From: Trichostrongylus colubriformis
Lineage: Eukaryota > Nematoda > Chromadorea > Rhabditida > Trichostrongylidae
NCBI GenBank assembly: GCA_963978905.1
Contig: OZ022258.1
Location: 53,056,591-53,120,590 of the forward strand
Length of the DNA stretch: 64,000 bases
Direction: 5' to 3'
The notes beneath the pieces are model-generated. The model worked only from the letters and a program-made list of their open reading frames with translations. It made no database searches and was not told the origin of the DNA. Below are positions 23,301-34,700 of this stretch, one piece after another. The position numbers and the translations under genes were made by a program. The first letter of the stretch is position 1; each line of letters begins with the position of its first letter.

Positions 23301-26300
23301 TGTTGTGATTAGGAATATTCACTAACACAACATCATCTTGTAACTGTGCTCGCACAATACTACGTTGTATTGAAGCAGTGACACGATCGGAGATGAATGG
23401 AAGGCATAAGGGTAGTTTCCTTTGACGTGATATGCGCCGTTGTGGACCAGTATAAAGGGTGTTCGCCGTATGGGTACCGCATAACCATTCTCGGCAGCTA
23501 TGCGTGTAGCTAAGCGTCTTGACTCCTGCCGCTCCTCATCGCCAGTGCACATACTGGTTGCTGTAGTTATCATGTTCTTGATGACAGCACGTTTCACTGC
23601 AGCAGGGTGAGAAGATGAAGCATGAATCAAAACGTTCTTACAGCTAGGTTTGCGGTACCATTTTACGCTAACAATGCCATCAGACAATTTGACCTGAGTG
23701 TTAAGGTATGGTAACCAACCGTGCTTAGGTACTTCCCGTGTGAGCTTGATATAATGTGATTGCTCGTTTAATAACCGAAAACACTCATCCATTTCGGACT
23801 GTGTTGATGTTACGATGAAGCAGTCATCAATATATCTACAGAACATTAAAGGCAAGCGACTCAGTACTGGTTCTTCAATTCTGCTCATGAAGCAGATTGC
23901 AAGTACTGGTGCTAGTCGCTGACCCATAGCCAAACCCCTTATTTGGGAATAGTATCGCCCTGACCATTTAAATATATTGCATCGCAAACATTCCCCAACT
24001 AGAGTCATGATGTGTCCTTTATTCAGTCCATAGGTCTTGATATCTCTCGCATGCCTATCCAACATTTCAGATAAAGCCTGAAGAGCTTGTTCGTTTTGGA
24101 CATTGGTATAAAGTGATGTAACATCAAACGACTCCATTACACAATTCGCCCCGAAGTTTGAGTTGCGCAACTGTTGTAGGAACTGGTTCGTGTTGGTCAG
24201 GTGGGAAGGGACTTTGGTTAGTAACTGGCTCACGATAGCATTAAGGTACCACGATATCCGATCGGTTGGTCCACCAACGCAGCTTATAATAGGTCGTATT
24301 TTGTAGGTGTCTGCTGACATTGATAGCATGTCGTTAGGAGAGAGTTTGTGGGTTTTGATCAGGCTATAAAAAACCGGACAACTAGGGTTGTCTAGTCTAA
24401 GTCTGCTCAAAAACTTTCCATCAATTCCCGCAGATGTTCCTATAACAGTCCATACGTGATTGAGACGTCTACATTGCGCTGTAAACCTTCCATGGTGGCG
24501 CGACGATAGATGGTCGAATCTTGCAAATGGAGTTCGGTTATCTCACGATCTAATGATTGTGGTATAACCACGAACTCTCCACCTTTATCGCTGACAGAGA
24601 TGCGTATTGTGCCGTTCGATCTTAACTCACGCACTTCTTTGAACCCTTGCCACTGATCGTAGGTTAAGTTAGTATTGTGAAGTCGTCTGTACCGATCGAG
24701 TGCGGCGAGCACACCCGATGTTAAAGCCCGAAACTTCACATCGGCCTCGAAAAACGGTTCAGGCTCTTTATAACAGTGCGTGGGAACGGTACAATAGGTA
24801 ACAATCTCTGATCAGGAGCGGTGCCTTGCGCGCTATTATCACGCCTCGCCTTGTTTCGCAGTAGATCCCTCAATCTCTGTAATCCTCCCACAACTTTGCG
24901 GAACGTAGTCGCATTGATGTTTTGTGATGGCGCAAACGAGGGCCCGAAACTGAGAAAATTTAACGCGTTAGAGGAAAGCTGAGTGTTGCCTAAAACAGTG
25001 ACCTTTGTCGGTTGGTCAACATTTGTGCGAGCGTTCTCGATGCGGTTACTATTTGAGTTGTTGTCGCTATTACTGGAGTTCTGCTGAAGCGAACGCAAAA
25101 GTCTGTCGTATTTCGCACGAAGAGTGGATTTAGCCCTAGATCGAATAGCATCACAAATCTCCCTCGACCCACCCTCAATCCTCCTCCAAATCCGTTCCGG
25201 TAGTAGACGTCGGCATGATTCCTCTTTAGAATTACACTTTACAATAGAAGAATACAGTACATATTGGTCCACAACGGCGCATATCACGTCAAAGGAAACT
25301 ACCCTTATGCCTTCCATTCATCTCCGATCGTGTCACTGCTTCAATACAACGTAGTATTGTGCGAGCACAGTTACAAGATGATGTAGTGTTAGTGAATATT
25401 CCTAATCACAACATTAGACGTCAACTTGTTCGCAACAGACTATACGATAAGCAGTGCATGACTCCAAACTGCATTACATGCCCATACGGAAAGCCAGGGG
25501 ATTGTGAGAAAGCTGGAGTGATTTAGCAGCTTGAATGTAGGGCTTGTAATAGCACTTATATTGGAGAAACAGGAAGGGCACTGGCTATTCGCGTTAAAGA
25601 ACACCTAGCTGGGAAAAGGCGTGATATCATTACCACCCCCCTTGGCAAGCATAAGATTGAGGAGCACAGTGGGAACGACTTTGATGTTAAGTGTAGCATC
25701 TTGGCGTTCGAGACGGAAATTTCATCAAGGAAAGTCTTGGAGTCATTCTGGATTTTCGCCAGAAATCCACGGATGAATAACCGCAATGAGTGTTTGTCTA
25801 TTACAAATGATCTTTTGCCTTTCGTATCTAAATGCGAGCTATAGTATGGGTGACATGCATGACAATATCATGTCATGTGGCTTGAGACTCAAGTAGGGCT
25901 CATTCATCCATACTAACATCACTTACTGTGGCTGTGAGCACACGCTCCCCACAAGCGGTGGAACCATCGGTGAGTTTGTTGTCATGTTACTGAGTTGTTC
26001 GGGAGCTTTCCCGAAATGATGTCGGAAACGCTAGAGGGGAGGAGGCGCTTGTTCGGGTACTTGACAAATCATGAGCTTCAAGCCATCTTCAGGCCTCTGA
26101 AGAAGACGAAACGGTCGAAACGTTGGGCCACGAATAAAGGTTCCACATAAAAACCTCGTGTGGCATAAAAAAAAACATCGCAATCGACAACTAATGCCGA
26201 GGTTACAAGAAGAGAGAACTTGGAGACAATACTTCGAAGGGCTTTTCATAGTCATTCCAACGGTATCTCGCGCGTCCATTTTCGTTAACTCGTTGCTGAG

Positions 26301-29239
26301 TTATGATCACTAGAAATCATCACTACCATTTGTCCCATTTATTATGAATCAACCTAATACATGGCTGGCTTCTTTTGAAATAGTTTTATTTTCATTTCTA
26401 GGGAACCTCGGAATTCTTGATTTTTGGAGACGACCAGACGTTTATGAGAGATCTCGGACATACAATCATAGAACAGGGAAATTGGAAGAAAGACGTGGGT
26501 TTTTGAAATTTTCAACAATATTTAAACAACGCTGTCCAAGATAGCCACCAACTATCAGCGAAAAAGATTTCAAGGTGAATTCGGCTTTTCATTAATACAA
26601 CAATGAAACATGCTACTTGTCAGCCTAAGTTTCGGCTCCGTCCTGTGTTCAAGCGAGCCTAAAAACGGAAATGAAAGCAAACGAGAAACCGTTTAAGCTT
26701 TCCCCCACCATCAGACTGTCAAAAATAAGCACATTTAAGATAATCATAGATGATCATCGGACCGAGTAGCCATATTCAGGATGTTAAGGGATATACAAGT
26801 GACGGGTGTGTACCCTTATGTCAGGATTTCGCACGACGACGAGGGGCGTGCGACGCAGTGTGTGCGAGCTATGCGCGTCGCGATAGTTGGGTTTTAGAAC
26901 GATTACAGTTAATGAAAGGGGTGATGCGCAGTTGACTTTTAATCGCTTCGGGACTCAACAACATGGCGTCTTTGACTTGTCCGCATTGCTTCGCTTGCGA
27001 CATGTCGCGGTGCGAAATCCTGACATAAGGGTACACATCCACAAGTGACGAAGAATCCAAAGCAAGCCCTTATGAATATGACATAGAGCATCTCGCTTTT
27101 GGTTTGAAGGAGATTATGGTCATGAAGTTTTATAAAGAAGAGGTCTCGAGTTGAAAGACCTGGTACTGAAGTGCAGTTTTTCTTAGGTAATGGCTGGAGT
27201 TCTACTCTTCGAATGATCAGATCTGTGCACTGTAATATTTAAGGCCGTCATCGTCTCCAACTATAGTGAGCCTATCGACATGTATCTATCGTCCCAACTG
27301 TGTCGTTCATTTCTCATTTCGGCTGCCACTTCTACATTCGGATGGTGGTTGGCCTTTTTCGTAGCAGATCAGAATGCTGTATTTTACGCAAATGATGGTA
27401 GAAGAATGAATGACAAGGTGCCCAGTAAAGAAATATACATGTAAGTATGTTTCTCCCACGTTATTTCGCTTATTTATTGGCTATCATGATCAATACAAAG
27501 CGCCGCAAAACGATAGGACTCTCGTGGATTTATTGTACGCTATCAAATGACGTACATGCACGTCACGGCGCCAGCGGTTGTAATTCGTCACATCACAGTA
27601 AACTCAGACATCTCAATAGGGGTTTATATACAAACAAGGCGGAGAGGTGCGTAGCGACTCTCTTAATCCTGGACCGTAAAGATCCAGTGGAGATCATTCT
27701 GCTAAAGGGTGAAAGAGTGCACCGCGTCAAGGGCAATACCTATCGTACAGGATGTGTGCACTTACGATGGGAAATCACGTGGCCGCCCGCGGCGAGCGGC
27801 TCGGCGGGTGCGAATTCAGTGGCACGGCATGGCAGCCTTCAAGCGAGGCAGTGTGGCATGGGTGGAGGAGGCAGGGTGGCATGGGTGCAGGAGACAGTGC
27901 GGCATGGGTAGAAGTGCAGAGGTGACGAAGCCACGCTCTGCCGGGCTCCCAAGCGCAATCGATTCGGCAAGTCGTGCTGATGACGTCGCGAAGCGATTTT
28001 CCGTCATAAGTGCACACACCCCATCGTACACGGTTAATTACCCACTCGTGACGGGATTACGCCAGCGGTATCGGTTTTATTAGGCCACAGTGAACAAACT
28101 GAAATCTATAATATCATTCAATTCTAAATGCTAGTTCATACAGTTGAGACATGATGGTTGTGAATCTGCAGTAACACATAATCAACGCACAACAAGGAAT
28201 TTAAGGCGAAAGCTACGAATTGAAGAGTATCGCAATCGTGATTACAAAAAAGAACTTGCTCGCGAGCCATCTACGAAAATTACCCTAGAACTCGCAGTTT
28301 ATGTCCGGCCATAGTCCGGTACCGCCTATATAACTTAACGTCTCCCACTTCTCTGGCTATGGTACTTTCTGTGCCGAATTTCCCTCCAGTACCTTGATAC
28401 CTACCGAGAACTCTGAAGCTGCTGACTGGATAGGCTTGCATTTCTCACAAACATCATTATCTACAGAGGAACTACACACAGTCACAGGTTCAAAAGTTCC
28501 AGCTGGTCTATCGTGATCCTCGAAGATTGCTCGTGCGCTAGGTCCTTCCGACAGGGTGTGTAGCCTTATGTTGAGTTTTCGCTTTGCGGCGTCGCACTTG
28601 CAGCGCCAACAGCACGACTTGTCGAAATTACGCTCAGGGCGCAAGAGGTTGGTGCCATAGAGGTCTTTTGGAGGAATATCTGTTCTCATATCATTATCTG
28701 AAGCCAGTAACATTTGTAGCCTAAAAAGACGAAACATGCACATAAGATTTAAAAGAAACTATAACATCACATAATAATAATCCCAATCGAGAAATAGTTT
28801 ATTCTGGCGTAAAACCTCAAATGGATTGTACGCAATGTACGTAATCACACGCGAACAAATCGGCAGCGCGAAACCGCACGAAATTTGACATGAGGCTACA
28901 CACCCCTTCTTCGGTGATACCGGCCGTCGCCCACGTGCCACGCATGAGAGGATTGTAACGATTGCCTGCATACCCATGCCTAATTGGAGACGTCCCTCGC
29001 TGCTCACGGTGAAAGCTACGAGGGCCTACTCAATGTGTGGACAGAATAAACGTATCCGGTGGCACAGTGGGAGGGTCAACCTGCCAGGGAATTATTGCGT
29101 ACTGAAGTATGCCTATTGGGTACTTTTTAAATATTATAAATACTTTGAAAGTGTTGAACCCCAATAGTGTTATAAATAATACTATGTTTTTTGAGCGTTT
29201 TGAATTTTATTTTTCAGGACATCTTGGCAAGGAATATGA
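17367..29239 (+). CDS. GT11 alpha-1,2-fucosyltransferase-like gene, copy 2 (8 exons, 317 aa)
   Basis: Exons: 17367-17516, 17759-17911, 20195-20259, 21401-21559, 21630-21744, 26402-26494, 27244-27440, 29218-29239. Exon order, phase and nearly all lengths match copy 1; exon 2 is one codon shorter and exon 4 one codon longer (an extra Arg). It keeps the N-terminal anchor, GGRLGNQ, HIRRTDF, FGDD and STFGWWLAFF, so it looks catalytically competent. The last exon is only seven codons plus stop, ending SWQGI. An AATAAA lies at 29276-29281, 37 bases after the stop. The donor of exon 5 would be GTCAGC, weaker than the GTAATT of copy 1. Intron 5 (4.7 kb) contains a mariner remnant and a Penelope-like element pair; intron 7 contains two miniature elements. 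An in-frame upstream extension from 17232 exists, but the ATG at 17367 is the one conserved with copy 3. Confidence 0.86.
19122..19230. mobile_element. GCCGCGTTCATACTT-type MITE, partial
   Basis: GCCGCGTTCATACTTTGCGC is followed by GGCGGCAGGACGTGG and later GCCACGCCCTGCC, matching the copy at 13543, but the right terminus is not complete. Confidence 0.55.
19570..19600 (+). repeat. tRNA 3'-end-like fragment (B box)
   Basis: GGTTCGAGTCC at 19577-19587 sits in a GC-rich stem-loop followed by CGTCCGGCACC, as at the 3' end of a tRNA. No A box or matching acceptor strand is visible upstream, so this is a fragment or SINE tail in intron 2 of GT11 copy 2. Confidence 0.35.
20579..20863. mobile_element. 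GTGTGCACTTATGACG-type MITE
   Basis: The left end is GGGTGTCTGCACTTATGACG and the right end, on the opposite strand, is GGGTGGTTGCACTTATGACG. The interior is the reverse complement of the GC-rich core of the copies at 27751 and 44606. In intron 3 of GT11 copy 2. Confidence 0.75.
21772..22531 (-). mobile_element. mariner-family transposase remnant
   Basis: The minus strand encodes recognisable mariner transposase pieces: a helix-turn-helix part (STVYSWHSKFASGDYSIEDEK) and the C-terminal catalytic part (FQHDNTRPHIA, then PHPPYSPDLAPSDFHLF, which carries two of the three acidic residues of the DD34D triad). The N-terminal piece is split between two frames around 22480-22260, and the region with the first catalytic aspartate is missing, so an internal deletion and at least one frameshift have occurred. 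It abuts the Penelope-like element at 22531, whose insertion probably removed its 5' end. It cannot encode an active enzyme. Confidence 0.8.
22532..26180 (-). mobile_element. Penelope-like retroelement, head-to-head inverted pair
   Basis: Two copies of one element face outward. The long minus-strand copy (about 25260 down to 22532) encodes a reverse transcriptase region with FDVTSLYTNV, RGLAMGQ and CRYIDDCF, followed by a GIY-YIG endonuclease (VIYQLECRAC...TYTGETGRA). The short plus-strand copy (25262-26180) holds only the C-terminal and endonuclease end. The two ends form near-identical inverted arms of about 920 bp (22532-23453 and 25262-26180). Reverse transcriptase plus GIY-YIG nuclease defines Penelope-like elements, in which truncated inverted copies are known. 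The long copy is broken by frameshifts near 24735 and 23460 and a stop near 24440; the short copy has TAG at 25524-25526 where the long copy has Tyr. It lies in intron 5 of GT11 copy 2. Confidence 0.85.
22870..25317 (-). pseudogene. Penelope-like element polyprotein (RT plus GIY-YIG), broken
   Basis: Open segments on the minus strand: 25317-24736 (N-terminal region with a FLSFGPSFAPS segment), 24739-24440 (ISVSDKGGEFVV), 24410-23322 (reverse transcriptase core: RPIISCVGGPTDR, LYTNV, GLAMGQRLAPVLA, YIDDCF) and 23355-22870 (Cys-containing linker and GIY-YIG endonuclease). The first about 25 residues of the leading frame come from antisense reading of the inverted arm, so the true N-terminus is lost by 5' truncation. 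The segments are out of frame with one another, so no full protein can be made. The catalytic aspartates of YIDD and the Tyr pair of the nuclease remain readable. Confidence 0.8.
26804..27040. mobile_element. 237-bp GGGTGTGTACCC-type MITE with 9-bp target duplication
   Basis: The ends are inverted copies (about 31 bp, starting GGGTGTGTACCCTTATGTC and GGATGTGTACCCTTATGTC). The flanks repeat ACAAGTGAC directly at 26795-26803 and 27041-27049. A 9-bp duplication is typical of Mutator-like elements. Non-coding; in intron 6 of GT11 copy 2. Confidence 0.85.
27751..28022. mobile_element. 272-bp GTGTGCACTTATGACG-type MITE with 9-bp target duplication
   Basis: The ends read GATGTGTGCACTTACGATGG and, on the opposite strand, GGGGTGTGTGCACTTATGAC. 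The flanks ATCGTACAG (27742-27750) and ATCGTACAC (28023-28031) match at 8 of 9 positions. The interior is GC-rich with GGCATGGGTGGAGGAGGC-like repeats that create long but meaningless open frames. In intron 7 of GT11 copy 2. Confidence 0.8.
28554..28905. mobile_element. GGGTGTGTAGCCTTATG-type MITE
   Basis: The left end starts GGGTGTGTAGCCTTATG and the right end reads the same on the other strand with one change (CCTCATG). The interior shares TTTTCGCTTTGCGGCGTCGC with the copy near 11800. In intron 7 of GT11 copy 2. Confidence 0.7.
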
Positions 29240-29275
29240 TATCTTTCTAGCCCTGGTCTTATGTCAATGGATGTA

Positions 29276-29281
29276 AATAAA
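29276..29281 (+). promoter_or_regulatory. Polyadenylation signal AATAAA of GT11 copy 2
   Basis: AATAAA begins 37 bases after the TGA of copy 2, inside a 3' flank conserved with copy 3, where the same site reads AATAAG (about 48959-48964). Confidence 0.6.
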
Positions 29282-29901
29282 GTGAAGCAGATTGTGACTA
29301 TTCAATTATGACTGACTACTGGCAGTGGATTCTTCTTTGCGATCGCTGCTGAAAAAGGACTACTTCTTCCTATGCTCAAGGGCTGGACTGCCTCAAAATA
29401 CAAAGAATTGTATTGTAATCTGGACAGCATATTAAACGCTGTTTGCAAGAATAGTTATACATTGCTAACAATTTTTCTAGCAATCTCACCACTTTACCAT
29501 TTCCCCTCTATGATTTGAAAGCGAACCATTGCTCATGTACCTAAGGACATGAGGGTCACAAGACTTGTAAATATCACCATAGATCGACCGTGTCTTTTTC
29601 TACGCTATTTTATGGAGCAACAACCACAGCACTCCCACGCGTCGAAGAAACTAGCCACTTTAGTTCCCCTCTACGACGATCAAATACGATCCCCGCCCTT
29701 TCTTGACCTCTACAATACCAGTAACTGTTGCCTTATTTTACATTTTGTCACAGGATGCGCGGTAGTGGACGCGAAAGCTCTCACAATTTTTCGCGACGTG
29801 TCCTTTAGAGGGGAGATTCCATATTGCAGTGCGTTCAGCTTTTAAGCAATGGACTATTGTGCATCGAACCTGTATGCTACGTGTTATTCAATAGCATCCT
29901 A

Positions 29902-30304
29902 CTATTGTACTGGTATAATATATGAATCCGTGCCCATTATGGATTTTGACACAGCGAAATCCAATCGAGCCTTTGGCATAATGGCTGAAAAGAGGCTGTC
30001 GAATTTCGATATGTAGTACGAGTATAGAACAATACTTAGCAAAGCAATCCCTAGATCGTAGCGTAAGTTCAGTTCGAACTGTGGATACTCAGCCAAATCA
30101 ATATATGTGTAAATCAAGACATGGCCTTCCGGGACAAATGGTAGCATGCGAAAGGATGGAAGGGGTGACCATCGAACGAATCTGTTTCCAGTAATCACTT
30201 GGCCCTTCCCGGCTGTTCGTAATGTGACCATCCAGCCAAAAAGAGCCGTGAAGAATTGAGAAAGCGCTATAGATGTTATCTAACAAACCACATTTCCAAA
30301 ACAT
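29902..30304 (-). pseudogene. Unrecognised membrane-protein-like sequence, paralogous to 14215-14540
   Basis: The minus strand has a 109-codon open frame with a hydrophobic segment (GIALLSIVLYSYYISKF) followed by FSAIMPKARLDF. The minus strand at about 14345-14215 reads a related, more broken form (VYTKHYIWKFYIHPFSVITPKAQ). Both lie in the spacer between GT11 genes. The pair suggests a once-coding exon that was duplicated along with the fucosyltransferase unit and has decayed. The family is unknown. Confidence 0.35.
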
Positions 30305-31645
30305 TCTACTTGCATGTGTATTGCTTGAAACAACTGTTTACTTGTGGTTGATTTCAACTTTACTAAATTTCATGCAGGTATAATTCAAAAGTAAAGAAAG
30401 TATTATCTTGACAGAACATTGTGATGTGGTCATTGTGATTACAGACACGAACTGTAAGCCAAACTGGTCAAATCTTAATCTACAATGCAGCCCATTGAGA
30501 TATTCTTGCTTTCTTTCTCAAACCTTTTGTACAAAGCTGATCTGTGTCAGTGGCATCACGGATTAATGCTTCTGGAAGTGGTCTTTTATCATGAAACCTA
30601 TTCCAAACAATAAGTCATCGGGTCTCAATTCCAAATCTGCTTTCGGAATCTGTCAATCGATTTCCAGAAAGATATTTGGATGGCGACTATCTGAATGAAC
30701 AATGATACGCGGCGTGTTCCTCTCCCATAAAGGCAGAAAGTAAACCAAGCCATGGCAGCTGCATGGGGCGACGGGATGCAAACACTAACGAAAGTGGTAC
30801 AATGTTGAAGACATCGTGGAGAATGGCACTCGTTGACCTTCATAATACTTTTAGTTGAGAAAACATCACAAGGAGGCTTCTCATCATTATTTTCACCTAG
30901 CCGTCACGTAGACATGCAAAGTATGAGATACTTCCTTGCTTCTTCCCCCCAAGATCTTTTTGAACATGGTTTCTTTGTTTACAATTGTTTATTTTGTTAT
31001 TTGAAGCCACTATAGCTTACAAAGGCTGAAGTTGTAATTAGAGTCGATTGCATATCAGCACACTATATGTAAAATCGGACATGGAACCTTCAAGTCCTCT
31101 ACGGCCACGCCTTTGTGAACTCCGGCGCCCGATCCCACGCCCCTACGTAGGCGTTGTAACGCAGAATAGTACTGTACTCGTTCATTGTGTTCTAATTTTT
31201 GGACAATGGGATGACTCTGAGAAAGTAGAACCCGTTGCCATTCGTAGCGGTAAAGCATCAGTAATGATAACAAGTATCGATACAAAAAGAAAACTGAATA
31301 AAATAAGGGACAAATATTGAAAAAAGCGTATCAGAAATCAAAAATAAGTAAAATTGAAAGTGAAGCGATAATAAGAATAAGTTAGTAGTGGAAGGCCAAT
31401 AATGAAGAGAGGTCGAGAATCGCCGTAGCAGACCACTGCAGTCACTGCACTGAAAGGACGACAAAGAAGAGCAGTCGCCATAGTCTTCGGCGTGGTCAAC
31501 GGCATCTTGTGAATGGAATTCCTATATACTCCATTGACCCACTCGTCGACTTGATCAAAATTCGCCCTCAAAGGCTTTCTTAGCATGAATACTGAATTTC
31601 TGTGCTAAAATGCCTTGATGACAAGCTGCAGCAGCATTCCATTAA

Positions 31646-31775
31646 AGGCACATTCCGGGATTATTGGGCTGTTACAGCTCCTGTCGTGGTAGATGGTTCG
31701 ACCAACAGCCAGTAGACTGTACCTTCACCGAGGAGTGGGTGTCAGCTCCTGGAGCGTGCAGAGCCAAACAAGCAA
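31646..31775 (+). mobile_element. One end of the TTAA-flanked foldback family
   Basis: TTAA at 31642-31645 is followed by AGGCACATTCCGGGATTATT and the same order of segments as the left arm at 11103, through GAGCGTGCAGAGCCAAA. I could not place a clear matching right end. Confidence 0.6.
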
Positions 31776-34700
31776 AGGCGACTCCACCCACTGGCTCAGC
31801 CCAGACGTGATTGTTGCCAGTGACGGTGGCAATGATGGCAACAACGTGGCAAAGGAGGCCTACGATTCGTGTGATGAGAGTAAATATGGAAGATATAATG
31901 ATAAAGGAGACGTTGACATGAGGAAGCAGGTGATATCTCAGAGTTCCTATGATACCATCCACCGGCATTTGATTCAAAGGCTCGTTTTCACGCGGCAATC
32001 TCGTCCAAGGCCATGTGTCAGAAGGCCTTATTTTTATCCATTTTGAGGATGCCATTTGGATTTTTCTTCGTCGGCGTATTCATCAGCACTTCCTATTTCA
32101 TAATTCAGCGCCTTAACCCACTTAAGGCAAACCTGGTATGTGCCTTCGAGTTGTATCGCCCATTTCTCTGATAACAAATTGTTAGAGCAACGCCGAAAGC
32201 GCCGAAAACGAATGTGACAATGACTTCATATAAAAACGATTTTTGAGTTGTCTCATTTACCAAAAGGATTAATTTTATGAATAGTAGTACCGCGCTACTA
32301 CAAGTCGAGTCCTCTTACCATTATGAATCGTACCCTGCCACAGTATAAACTTGTCGCTGCTAATATCCGCTCCGTTTTCCCCACTTTCGCGCGACGTATG
32401 CTTCACATGGCGTATCTGTTCACACATAAATGCTGCAAAAATTATTCAGGATATCGATTAACAGATTTTGATGGCGGATACAACCAGCGTGAGTGGTATA
32501 TGTCCCATTTAATATTATATTTCCATCCCAGTGTTCGTCTCTTATCAATGCTGTTCTTACTAAGTATTCACGATAACACTTCTTTTTTAACTCTTCCTTC
32601 TATCTGCAATGCCTTTCCTCGAAACTCACCTGTCATCGTTTCTACGGTCAGGTCTCGGGGGCAACGCTTGGATTCCGAAGTAACTCCATGAGTAACTTCT
32701 GGTTCAGAGCTTCATTCCTAATTCCTCCTTGTAGTCTTAGCGTGCTAAGATGTGTAATAGATGCAATTCTTTTTTTTTGATTTTTGGTAGTTAGTTAAAA
32801 ACTGAGCGAATCCGTTAGTATTAGCCAATTTTACTGGCAACTTCAAGAGTCTTCAGTGTCCTTTTGTCTTGTTCTGGAAGAGGCCCATATTGGAGGCAAA
32901 AAAAATTTATTAACTAGATTTGATGAGAAAGAAAAGCGATTTTTGCATACGCTAATTTTTAGGAAAAAAAAGCCCAAGGCTCAGCACAACGATAATTCAG
33001 ATTTCAATAACTATTACCAATGATGAGTACGCTGCTATTGTGATTCCATAAATATACGGTCAAATTAAATGCACAAAACGTAGCTTTAAATTATATTTAG
33101 ATGCAAAGCATAAATAAAAAGGTACATGATATAATGGGAATTATCTATGGATTGAATGTGAGAAGTATTCGCAAGAGACTTCTGCCATAATCTTCCAGAG
33201 GTCGCAAAAGTGTGAGTCAACCGGCTATTCCAAGGAGCAGTCACCAAAACATCAGCACATTTACTGATAGCCACGTCATCTCCCCGTGACGCCTTCCCTC
33301 TTCAAACGATTATGTTTTCAAGCGATTAAGTCACAGCTTGGGGTAAGAAGAAATTGAGAACTGTAAACAAATATTCGAGTCTGGACGAGATGATGCGGGC
33401 GAAACCCCCCCCCCCCCCATTGGGAAATCGCGCTTAGGAGAACTTCATCGCGATCCTGCAGCTCTGTCAGTCCTCAATGCTGCCTCGCATTCGCAAGGCG
33501 GATTGCTGCGAGGGCGGGGCAACTTTCGTTGCTGGCTGACATTCATAATCCCTCGCCCTTTCATCTTCATGGTAGTGATGCAGAGGAGGCGAAAGGAAAG
33601 GAAAGAGAAGAAAAGTTTTGCGTTACGGCAGTCTGCCAAAATCACCACTAACGGTCTTTGAGGCCTTACGGGCCCGGAAGTCCGCTTGCTTAGTAAGAAG
33701 TCTAAACAAGGTTCACCGAAAAATAAGGATGAATAGGTTCAGATAAAAATACTTTCACTGACATTGTCTGCACATTGTTTCGAGTCAAGCGTCTGAGGGA
33801 CCATGTAAACTCCAGGCTGCGGCACTGTCGGCAACCGTACTCCATATCACACCGACTAGATATCATCAGGGTGGGGACAGACAGTTACATGGCTAAAGTA
33901 AAGGCATGCTATCGTCAGTTTCCCGCCTTTCACCTTTTCTCCTCTTGGCTCCCCACACTTTTTTTGAAATGTGTGTCGTAGCGCCCACATCCCAATGAAT
34001 AGTTTTCTTTTTTCCAGAAGAGATAACAATATATGCCAATGAAATGGCTTCAGTGGCACATCATGCACTCGAGCTTATTCAGGTGCTTCATGAATAGGCG
34101 AGAGTGGGACATTATCGACTGCCTTACATTACTTGTACATACGTATCGTTCGTACAAAAACTTTAATCATTGCAGGGAACGTGCGACACGATGCATGCAC
34201 CAAGGGGGCTGGAGGGGGGGGGGGATTGTCGTGCCTTAATTTTTCGTATTGGCGTAGTCGCCACAGGACCCATCGGCACGCGCATCCCTTTCTCGCACGC
34301 GTCGCGTAGCACGTCGCTCTACGGAATCTTGCCTTAACGATACATGCCCAGCACGGTAACACGCCTTTACGTGACAGACGTGTTAGAAACGTACGGCGGC
34401 CACCTCATTAGACAGGTAAGGTCCTGAAAAGGAGTGCGGGAAGGACGCCCTCATTCCAAATAGAAAGATTTGGTTTTTTCCCTTATAAAAGAAAGGAAGT
34501 GTGGGGGCTCCTGCTGAGCCCAGGAGAAGGAGCTCCAATGCGATTGCATCACTACCCTATGCAAATTCTCAATAAACTATTTATTATACCTGCTTCGGAG
34601 CTCCTCCTCTTTAAGCTTATCCTTGAGCAGAAACCACATTCCCATCACAGCAAGGTCATGCAGCTTATGTGACTGTGCAGCATTCAATAATGTACTCCCA

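Noticed and set aside
27447..28083. Long open frames on both strands in the GC-rich segment (also 20566-20894 and 44502-44880)
   Set aside because: They fall inside the same MITE family, read the simple GGCATGGGTGG-type repeats in several frames at once, and have no domain or splice context.
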